From: Lepidostoma basale
Taxonomy: Eukaryota; Arthropoda; Insecta; Trichoptera; Lepidostomatidae
Reading direction: 5' to 3'
Assembly (NCBI GenBank): GCA_022606425.2
Contig: JAHDVF020000015.1
Span: forward strand, 62,001 to 126,000
DNA: 64,000 nucleotides
A program made the translations under genes and the position numbers. The notes beneath the pieces are model-generated. The model ran no database searches. It worked only from the letters and a program-made list of their open reading frames with translations, and had not been told where the DNA came from. The first letter of the stretch is position 1. Each line of letters opens with the position of its first letter. Positions 23,001 through 35,000 of the stretch are shown piece by piece.

Positions 23001-26000
23001 TTTACGTTTCTTGCGAGACAAAAGGTAAACAATTATAAGATCTTCCACGCCCATATCGCTCGGCGGAAAGGTCACAACTGGCCTTCGCGCGTCGATTGAC
23101 TCATTGGTTGCTATAACTGGCTGCTATAACTGGCTGCCTCAACCTGGCTGCGGCAGTACTACAATTCTGCAAAATCCCATCCTGAAGTCATTTTCCTATG
23201 TCGAGACCTTGTTAGTGGACACTTTAAATCTAAATTGCCCCGTCGAAAGAGAGGCACATATCTGGCTGTGGGTGGTCGGTGAGGGACGGAATGAGTACAC
23301 TAGCTTCATAATAAATAGAAAATATCAAATTTGTAAGTCTGGTACACCTAAGGAATTGCATGGGCGAAAGGGACAAATGCATGTCTGTGGATGGTTGGTG
23401 AAGGATGTCTAATTTAAAATGGTCTTGAATTTGTACCTTGTGGTACTCCTTGAGTATTGCGTGGGCAAAAGAGAGGCACATATCCAGCTATGGGTGGTCG
23501 GAGAGGGATGGAATAAGTATAAATAAATTAGGTCTTATATTTGATCCTTGTGGTACTCCAGTGATATTGCATGAATGAAAGAGAGTCGCGTATCTGGGGT
23601 ATGGGTGGTTAGAGAGGGATGGAACGAGTACACGGCCCCCTCCCGCTAGACTTCCCCCCCCTTTCCGCAGAGCTGGAGGGAGCTGAGCTGAGCGAGTCGG
23701 ACTCGGAGGGAGCAAGGGCGGGCACCCTCGCAGAAGGGGCTGTGGGGGCCGACACTACCGAGGAGGGAGGCGTGCTGGACATACTGAAGAATGTCTACGC
23801 TGACGAGGCATCAGACCACGTTCCGCAGGTAAATAATTTCAACATCAAAATAATACTTACTAAATAGCCACCACGCCGTCTCTCCGTAGGGATAGGCAGA
23901 AAGAATGGACTGCCACACTGTTCTTTCCTGTTATACTTCTCTCGCTACCTCAACAACAATTAGTCTGTTAAACGCGGTCTCCTCTCAAAAGATATTACAA
24001 ACAAAATTAAATTTTAATGTGTAAATTTAAATATATAATATAGTAGACTCCCGATTTTCCGGGATGGATGGTGAAAAAAAATCCCGGTTAATCTGAAAAC
24101 ATGAAAAAAAAAAAAGGAAATAAAGAGAATTTTAAAACTGCGCTATTTGCGCTTATGTATACATACTTGCTTTGTTTTCAAAGCGCTACATGGAATGGCA
24201 CCAAGTTATATATCTGAACTTTGTATAACCGACAGCCTAAATACAAGGAAATCCACACTTCGCTCGGCGAACTCCTCGGCAATAGGAAGATTAGTTGAGC
24301 CGAAGGGTTGCCCCAGTACAAATTTCGGGGATCGAGCGTTCGCGGTAGCCGGTACATCAGCTTGGAACAATCTCCCTTCACACCTCAGATGCATAAATGA
24401 TCTGACAGATTTCAGATCTAAACTGAAAACCCATCTTTTTCATATTTCATACCCGATTTAAACGTTTATACTTTGTTCTACTATACTTTTTAACCGACCG
24501 CGAATATCAGATGCAGCCTTCACATTTAGATTTTTAGATTTAAAACACGTCTTAATGTGCCCTTGAGGTGATTACATCACAAAAACGGCGCTATAAAAGT
24601 TGGCATATTATTTTTATTAAGACACGTGTTGACAGCATCACACTTTTTGACTGGCGGAAACGCCGGTCATAGTCTTTCTACTGATCATGCCTTTGGAGCT
24701 ATCCCATGTTCCTGCAAAATCTATCAATTTTCTCTCTTTATGAAAGATGTCCCATATAGTTTGATCACCAACATTATATTGATTCAATAAATATTTAACA
24801 GTTGCGCCATTTTCAAACCTTTGAATTATTTCGAGTTTTGTTCAATTCAAAGTATGACTCGTTATTATAGACACTTTTTCACAGTAAAATAAAATTAATG
24901 ACAATGTTTTATGAGTATGAACTAAGCTGCGGGTGCTTTATTGCAAACTAGAAACTTTATGACACGACTATAGAGACGCAAACGTATGTTGGCGGTGGCG
25001 CAAATGTGAACTAAATGCCCATGCTTACGCTAAGTACTATTGTGAAATATTTTTGTTTTTATAAAATATTTTTTCAATGACTCAAGTGTCCCAGATAATC
25101 CGCTTCCTAGTTAACCCGACCCCGGAAAATTGGGAGTGTACTCTACCAGGAACGCATGAGAGATGGTTCGAGTTTAGGAAGGCAAGATACTCTCTAAAGT
25201 CTTCTGAACGTACTTTCACTAATATGAAATACGTCGATCTCTGAGGAAATCGTGTTTAGCAGACTGTGTCACCAGAGGCATGTTGGTTCTGGCGGCCGGT
25301 AGGTGAATCAATCTATGCTGTCTCTGTCGGAGATATCTATCAGGAACAGAAAGACCAACTTTCTCCAGCACAGCTGAGTTCTCGAAATATCCCCTGATTA
25401 ATCTAAAGAAATGGGTTATGAGATGCCCATCTCTTCGTAGCTGCAGAGAGTCAGTCCCTAACTTTCCCAAAAGAAATGCAGTGGGATAGAGCCACGGATA
25501 GCTACCATGCACTCTCATGTAGAGATACCTCAGAATTTTTTCCTGAACCCTCTCCAGCATAACATTTCTAATTGTGTATAATGTCGCAGTCGGGGGAGGT
25601 GGTGGAGGAACTGGGCGAAGAGAACAAGAGCCTGCTGTGGTTCCTCATCAAGCAGGTGCGGCCCGGAATGGACCTGTCCAAGGTGGTGCTGCCCACCTTC
25701 ATCCTGGAGCCGCGCTCCTTCCTGGACAAGCTCTCCGACTCCTTCTACCACTCGGACATCCTAGCCAGGTTCTATTCATCTCTTTGATCTATTCCTCTTT
25801 TAAACAGAAACACGAGTTCCAAACTATAGCGATGGTCGAGGCATATTTTATTTATTTATTTATTTATACATGACACACGAATGAGACATTACAAACGAAA
25901 AACATTTAGGCGACTCATTTGGACACAAAACGGTGTTACAAAGGTAAGATAACAATATGAGACCAAAAAATCATACATATCAGAAGGAATCTAAATATGT

Positions 26001-29000
26001 CGAGTGTCGAGTCAGTGAGGCAGTACTCTTTCCAGAATTTGTAATATTTTTTTTATGAATACTGCCTCACTGACACTGAAAATGTCCAAATCTGAGATGA
26101 TTAGATTCAGCGTCCGAATTGCTCTTCCTACTGGCATCACCAAAGGCAGGTTAACCATATTAACCTACCTGGTGGTGGTATGACAGTACCGATACCGGTT
26201 ACGCCTACAAATAATTTATTTATCAATTTAATCGAACAATGCGAAGTGATAGTGCACTCGCATTGTTCGATTAAATTGATAAATAAATTATTTGTAGGCG
26301 TAACCGGTATCGGTACTGTCATACCACCACCAGGTAGGTTAAGCGAATGCGAAGAAATAGTGCACTCGAAGGAGGTATGCGAGAGGAGCAGGCTGGCTTC
26401 CGAAGTGGCCGGTCTTGCGTTGAGCACATAAATACACTCCGCATCATAATTGAAGAGGCCTCTGAATGGCAGTACAGCATGTACCTAACGTTCGTCGACT
26501 TTGAAAAGGCCTTCGATACATTATCGTGGACTTCAATCTGGTCAACTCTCATTAGCAGAGGAGTCCCACAGAAGATTGTGAATATCATCAGGGCAATGTA
26601 TGACGGTTGTTCTTGTCGTGTAGTGCACCAGGGCAAACTCTCCGAGGCCATCAAACTGAGTGCGGGAGTGCGACAGGGATGTCTACTATCACCCCTGCTC
26701 TTCATATTGGTTCTGGAGGATGTGTTGCGCCGTTCTTTCGACGGTCCCCGTGGCATTCCATGGATGCGTGATACCCAGTTGGAGGATCTGGATTATGCTG
26801 ATGACCTCTGTTTGCTTTCGGTAAACCGGGTGGATGCGGAGCGGAAACTTTGTAGACTTCACGAGGAAGCGGCAAAAGTAGGTCTCAAGATTAACATGTC
26901 CAAGACAGTAGACCTACGAGTGTCCACAAATGACTCCACCCCAATCTTGCTCCACGGTGTCCCCCTTGTGACCACGACCAGCTTCTGCTACCTCGGTAGT
27001 ATGATAGCAGGCTCGGGAGGCACGGAGGAGGATGTAGCCAGCAGACTTGACAAGGCAAGGGGAGCTTTCGCTATGCTTCGCCCTGTATGGCGCTCCGGTA
27101 TCATTTCGAGAAAGCTCAAGCTGCAAGTATTCAGAAGTAACGTTAAAAGCGTACTGCTGTACGGATGTGAGACTTGGAAGTCTACCGCAGACGTTATTGG
27201 TAAACTCCAGGTGTTTATAAATAGGTGCCTTCGCTCAATATTCAAAATCTATTGGCCCCAAACAGTGTCAAATGCCGTTCTCTGACCATGGCAGGCGAAA
27301 AGCCAATTAGAGAACAAGTCGCTAGGCGCAAGTGGCAGTGGATCGGTCACACTCTGAGACGGAACCCAGCCTGCATCGCTCAGGGCGCACTAGACTGGTC
27401 CCCTATGGGGGAAAAGAGAAAGCGAGGCAGACCTAGAGCCACCTGGAGAAGAACCCTGCAGGACGAGGTTAAGGCAGCAGGTCTCACTTGGGACGATGTT
27501 AAGCATCAGGCATGCGATAGAGTCGGGTGGAGAAGATTCCTTGAGGCCTATGCACCACGGAGGTGTGACAGGACAAAAAGAAGAAGAAGAAGAATCGAAC
27601 AATACTGACATCTGTGAATCATTTTTCACAAACGTTTCACAGTTATCTAATTATAATACCGACAGAGTAATTCACATTTTAAATATTCCATGACGTCATC
27701 ACTCTCCTGTTGCATGTCAACCTTTTAAATGTTTAATTTTACAATATAAATTAAGTTCAATCTTGTAATTTAACAATAAAAATTAAGTTAAATAATTTTA
27801 TGTGATGACTTATGGTTTGGAAACAATGTCCCTGATCATAAATACTGTCCACAAATTGAAATGCGCGCAACGATCCATGGAGCGGCAAATGTTGGGCATA
27901 AGTCTGAGTGATAGAATTACAAATACGGATATCAGACGCCAAACAAAAGTCGCCGATATCATGGATCGGATCACAAAATTGAAATGGCAATGGGCAGAAC
28001 ACGTAGCCAGACAGCCAAGTCCAAGATGGACTCCCAAAGTCTTAAAGTGGAGGCTACGGAAAACAAAAGGGGTGTCGGTCGGCCACAGAAGAGATGGGCC
28101 GACGATATTGTTGTGGTCGCCGGGAAAACATGGATTGAAGCGGCACAGGATAGAGAAAAATGGAGACAGATGGAAGAGGCCTACATCCAGCAGTGCAGGG
28201 AAGGCTAGGAAGAAGAAGAATAATTTTATGCGATTTGGAATAGGATTAATAAAACTGTTTTAATCCACTTTTTAGTGCTGTTATACGGGGTGGAGTCATG
28301 GACCCTTAAAGTCAATGTTATGAACCAATTGGAGGCCTTTGAGATGTGGATACACCGAAGGATGTTACACATCTCCTGGACTGACATGGTCAGCAACACA
28401 AACATTCTCCATAGAGCCAGAGTTGACAGAGAGTTGCTGACCAACATCAAAGTCCGTAAGGTGTCCTACTTGGGCCATGTTCTGAGATGCGAAAAGTACG
28501 CACTGTTACATCTGATCTTGGAGGGTAAGATTGAGGGTCGACGAGGTGTTGGGAGAAGGCGGGTTTCCTGGCTGAGGAACATCCGAGAGTGGACAGGGCT
28601 GAGGACCGTGGGGGAGCTGTTTCGAGCTGCCCAGGACGGGGAGGCCTACTCAAGGATGATAGTCAACGTTGGGGAGACCTGACAGGACACAGAAAGAAGA
28701 AGAATCCACTTTTACAGATATATAATAATAGAAGTGCATTAAAAACAGTGTTATTAATTCTATTCCAAATTACTATGGAATTCCACAGTGTTTACATGTC
28801 TTAATGCGCCCTTGAGGTGACTACATCACAAAAAGGGCGCTTTATAAGTTAGCATATGATTATTACAATATAATTTTATGTGTAAAAATTTATCTCGACA
28901 AAATCGCAATTGTATTAAATATATAATTAATCGGTACTGTTAATATTTTTCAGAGCATGTCGGCAGAGTTCCCCTTACGAGCGCATGAAGACCGTGCTGT

Positions 29001-32000
29001 CTTGGTACCTTTCGGGGCTCTATCGCAAGCCCCGCGGGCTCAAGAAGCCCTACAACCCTGTGCTGGGGGAGACATTCCGCTGCTCCTGGCTTCACCCCGA
29101 TTCCAACACGCGGACCTACTACGTCTCGGAGCAGGTGATCCCCGAAATTGAATTTTTTACCCAAATGTTTAATTTTTTCTTTTGTTATTTTATGATATTA
29201 ACTAGCTAACTAACTAACCATCACGCCATCCAAAGAATGGACTGCCACACTTTTCTTTCCTGGCATATTTCTTTTGCTTCCTCAACATTCATACATCGTG
29301 TCATGCACGCACGTCGATTTCTCTGACTCCTCACGTGGCCGACATTCAATATTTGATTTCTTTGATCGTGCCACGTTTTCTTCGGTCTTCCTCTATTTCT
29401 AGTTCCATTTACATCGTTAACATATAATTTTTTTACCATTCTTTCTATGTGTCCAAACCGTCTTAATGATCCTTTCATTATTTTGTTCATAACACCATCA
29501 TTCGCACCGCATTCACTTCTTATATTTTCATTCGACACTTCAAGCCCATTTTTTTCTAGACACATTCACCATTGCTCTAGTGAGTTTTGTAGTTCCACGC
29601 TGGCTTTGCTTATCAGGACCACGTCGTCTGAGTATAGTGCATTACATGGGACTGGCTTTTGGATACCTGAAGTGAGGTGGTCCATGACCAGGTTATAGAG
29701 AAGTGGGCTCAGAGCTGATCCTTAGTGCACTCCCACATTTGCATTAGAAATTAAATAAATGAATTATTATATTTTATCAGAAGAACATTGACTGTATTGG
29801 GTTATTAAAGGGAAGCATGTTCGTGTCCTGCAGATAGCTAATGTGATGATTTTTAATGTTTGTTTTTTTCTCTCAGGTGTCTCACCATCCGCCCGTCTCA
29901 GCGTTCTACGTGTCCAATCGGAAGGAGGGATTCGCCATAGAAGCCACGATTCTAGCAAAATCTAAATTCTACGGTGAGTCTGATTTACTTCTTGACATTC
30001 TGCATCTGTCTGTGTTTCAATATAAGTTAGTTAATTTGGTTCGATATCCCTTATTCAATATTTTTTATCTTCACATCGATTTGGCTAACACTATGACGGT
30101 ATTAAGATTTACAGTAAAAGTCCAATAATTCGAAATTCAAGGGACCGGATTGCCCAAAAAAATTCGAATTACGATTGGTCAGCGAGCGACGTTGCGATTG
30201 GTCAGCAGACAGCGCCCCACGTGGTGATCGTCTGACATCTTTCAATTTTAGCCGTTTTTGTCCATCATTACTCGATTGGTAATGCTTTTGACAATTTTAT
30301 TCTTTAAGTTTATTAATTTTCTTCCAATTTATATACTCATTCTGAAGTAATGTCTCAACAAAAAAAACTTTGTCTAGCTTTGGAATTTCTCCAAAAACTT
30401 TGTGAAAGAAATATTGCTAATTTATAGAAAAGAAATTATGGATACATGCTGAGTATATCTATGTAATGAAGATATCCTTTTTATATAGTGTTCTCATTTT
30501 ATCGCTTTGCGCTTTTTTACCGTGTGATATTTTCAATAGACAACAACAACAAACCATCACGCCATTTCCCCGCAGGGGTAGGCAGAGAGAATGGACCGCC
30601 ACACTACTCTATCCTGGCAAACCTCTCTAGCTTCCTCCACATTCATACAACGAGTCATACAAGCACGTCGATTCCTCCGACTTCTAACATGACCAACCTT
30701 TAAAATTTGATTAATTTGGTCATGCCATGTTTTCCTCAGTCTGCCTCGACTTCGTACCCCATTTACATCATTAACGTATACTTTCTTAACCATTCTTTCT
30801 CCATCCATGTGTTCCATATGTCCGAACCATCGCAGCGATCCTTTCATAATTTTGTTCATAATACCTTCTTCCGCTCTACATTCCTTTCTTATATCAGCAT
30901 TTGAGATTCTGTCGTATATCGTTCTACCACACATACGCCTTAGGGACCTCATCTCTACCGCATTTATTCTACTCTCATCCTTCTTTTGCCAGTTCCATGC
31001 TTCGCTTCCATACATTAAGGTTGGGACCAGAACTCCATTGTGAACGGCCGTTTTCGCTTTCATTGATAAATTCTTGTTTCCAATAACTATTTTCAATAGA
31101 AATACGTAATATATAGATATCTCGCTTGCACTAATGTATTAAAGCGCTCGAAACGGATTCTTTCTCACGTGATGTCTCATTTAAATTATTAGAATTGTAT
31201 AATAGGTACATTTTGACGAAAAACGTTACGAATTACGAAATACGCGATATTTCGAATTAACGGTAGAATTTACTATGAAAAGTCAATTTTTGGACCGAGC
31301 CAATTATAAAAATTTCAAATTACGAAATATCATTGTTCGAATTAACAGACTTTTACTGTGGTAATAAATAATTATCAATGTCCTTGGCAGGCAACTCGAC
31401 ATCGGCCATCTTGGAGGGTCTGGCTCGTGTGGCACTGTTGCCCTTGGGCGAGACCTACTTCTGCACTTCCCCGTACGCTCACTGCAAGGGCCTGCTGCTG
31501 GGCACGCTGTCCATGGAGATGGGCGGCCGCGTCACGCTGCACTGCCCCACCACCCACTACACGGCCGAGATCACATTCAAGCTCAAGGTACGGCCATTAT
31601 TAATAACTAACTAACTAACTAACCATCACGCCGTCTCCCCGAAGGGGTAGGCAGAAAGAATGGACTGCCACACCTTTCTTTCCTGACATATTTCTCTCGC
31701 TTCCTCAACATTCATACATCGTGTCATGCACGCGCGTCGATTTCTCTGACTCCTCACATGGCTGACATTCAATATTTGATTTATTTGATCGTGCCACGTT
31801 TTCCTCGGTCTTCCTCTATTTTTGGTTCCATTTACATCGTTAATAAATAATTTTTTTACCATTTTTTCTTCATTGATTTTTTCCATATGTCCAAACCATC
31901 TTAATGATCCTTTCATTATTTTGTTCATAATACCATCATTCGCACCGCATTCACTTCTTATATTTTCATTCGACACTCTATCATACACAGAATATCCACA

Positions 32001-35000
32001 CATTCGTCTAAGAGATCTCATTTCTACTGCATTTATTCTACTTTCATCCTTCCTTTGCCAGTTCCATGCTTCGCTACCATACATAAGGGTCGGTAGAAGA
32101 ACACCATTATTTATTGTTTCTAGAAAACTGATATTTTCACCAATATTAACAACTTGGATTGGCCAAATTAGAGAGAGTAATGGTTAGTTATGGCAAGAAC
32201 AAGTCGCTAGACGCAAATGGCAGTGGATTGGTCACACTCTGAGACGGAACCCAGCCTGCATCGCTCAGGGCGCACTAGACTGGTCCCCTATGGGGGAAAG
32301 AGAAAGCGAGGCAGACCTAGAGCCACCTGGAGAAGAACCCTGCAGGACGCAAGTTTAAGGCAGCAGGCCTCACTTAGGATGATGTTTGTTGAAATTGAAT
32401 GATACCTGAGATTGAATGCAATCTAAGATCCAATGCAATCTGAGATTGAATATAACTTGGAATTGAATGGTACCTGAGATTGAATATAACTTGAAATTGA
32501 ATGATACCGAGATCAGGCATGCGATAGAGTCAGGTGGAGAAGGTTCCTTGAGGCCCTATGCACCACGGAGGTGTGACAGGACAAAAATAATAAGAAGAAG
32601 AAGAATGGTTAGTTATGCAAACTGTTAATATTGATTGCCCTTATTAGAATCTAACCCGACAGAGAATGGTTGGTTGTGATTTTATATCTAAATAGATGCT
32701 AGATATATCTTTCAGCAACAAAAAGACCAACACCCTTTAGAACACCCACACACTTCTTCCCTGAACTACTTCTGTGATATGGAGTCCTCACGAGGCGAGA
32801 TATTCCGTTATGCTGGAGAGGGTTCAGAAAAAATTTCTGAGGTATATCTACATAAGAGAGTATGGTAGCTATCCGTGGCTCTATCCCACGGCATTTCTTT
32901 TAGGAATGCTCGGAATCAATTCCCTACAGCTTCGAAGAGGTGGGCATCTAATAACCCATTTCTTTAGATTAATCAGGGGATACTTCGAGAACTTTTTGTC
33001 CCCGATAGCACATATTGTTATTCCTACCGGCCACCAGAACCAGTCTGGCTCTGGTGACACCGGTGGGAAGAGCAATTAGTCTGCTGAACGCGGTCTCCTC
33101 GGAGATCGACGTCTTTCATATTGTGAAAGTACGTTCAGGGGACGAATACTCTTGACTTTGGAAAGTATCTTGTCTTCCTTATGTCGAACCATCACTAATG
33201 CGTTCCTGGTATTATGTTGTATGTGTATAATATCTTACCTGTACTCAATAGATGCCTTAAACATTTATGCTGTTTGTAATGTCTTTTGAGTAAATAAAGT
33301 GATTTGATTGATTGATCAACATTTCTAGCGCCCTCAACATTCATACGGCCAGTTATTATTGCTATGTTGATTGTATAGTTCAAAAGTTAATCGCATATGT
33401 CTTCCGCAGCCCTTCATCGGCGGCTCAGACACCATCAACATGGTGTCTGGATGCATCCGGCACCACAAGGAGACAGTCGCCACCGTGGAAGGCCACTGGG
33501 ACGGGAAGATCTTCCTCTGGGATAAGCGGGCACAGGTTCGTAGTATTCTTTGATTAGAAGTACATCTCTTAATTATTTTTTCATAAAATATTTTCAGTTT
33601 TGAGTCAAAATAGTATTTTTAATATTGCCATATACTTTACCATCATCGATCTAAACAGATTATAACTGGATGGTGCTAGGTGGTTGACGAATTGTCTTCC
33701 ATCTGAAGTATTTATTTTATGTGATTTTCAGATGCAGGTGTGCGTTATCGTGTTGCAAAAAAATCTATGCATCTACTATGGTCATTTTATTTTTTAGATA
33801 TATTTCTGTCGCTAAACGGATTTTTTTTTATAATATAATTGTGCATTTATCGTTTGTCCAGATTTGAGAACTACAAATTGATGTATGCTCCTATAATTCC
33901 ATTTTATTTATCTTCTTTTTCCTTATTGTAGACCTATGTGGTCTGTTCTCCAGAGTGTTGCTCCTCCTGTGAGGTAGATTCCCAGCTGTCGTTCCATATT
34001 TTAGGAGGTCTTCCACGAGGATGGGTCCCATGAGGCTGATTATGCAATGCAATATAGGGGAGTCTGGTGGTGTCCATTCTTTGTACATGACCATACTAGT
34101 CCCTTTTTCGCTGTCTGCTCCGTCTTCTTCTTTCTTCTTTAACAGCCGTCGTCGTCCACCGCTGGACATAGGCCTCCCCCATACTTCTCCATGCATTACA
34201 ACGCCACGCTTGCCAGACGGGTCTTACAATATCCTCAACCTCACATATCTCTCTTATTCTGGTGTTCCTCACGCGATCTCTCAGTGTCTTGCCTGCTATC
34301 GTCCTCAGTGTCTTCATTTCGGAAGTCCTCAGAACTTGTTTGGTCCTTACTGTGTCTGCCCTTGCTTCGACGCCATATGTTATTATTGGTCTTACGCATG
34401 CTTTATAGATTCTCATCTTACTCTTAATGGCTATGTCTTTGTTTTTCCATATGGTGGATTTTAGAGCGCCAGAGATTTCAAATCATGTGGACGTAGGCAA
34501 TTTCGTGGGCGTCTTACCTACGGTATGTATGAGTGAAACAAAACATACACGTAGGTCAGTTCTGCGCATGTCGGCGGAGTCATTTCCAACTCAACGAATT
34601 AAATCGCTTTAATGCCTTCGTGCGAAATTCAAAATATTATTTTATTCGTAGATGGCTCAGACGTGCAAAAACATTGTTTTAATATAGATTTTTTAAGGCA
34701 ATCCCAGCTTCTCGACTTGTATGGACGTACCGCCACTGCTCACACCCATAGGTCACCACTGTTCGAATGATTGGTCTTTTCATTGTTTATTTATTTTTTA
34801 TTGTATTCCAGGAAGAGCTGATGCTGATGGACGCCTCGGAGCTGAAGAAGCATCGCCTGCGCCGGCAGCTGGTGGTGCCGGAGCGCCAGGGAGCCTTCGA
34901 GAGCCAACGCCTGTGGAGGAAGGTTTCCGAAGCCATCGCCGCCGAGGATCAGGTCTCTGATCTTTCTTAGCTTCTTACGCTTACAGCTTTAATGCCTATT

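Noticed and set aside
26137..26431. Frames on both strands over 26160-26342
   Set aside because: Shadows of the perfect palindrome; the same peptide appears on both strands.
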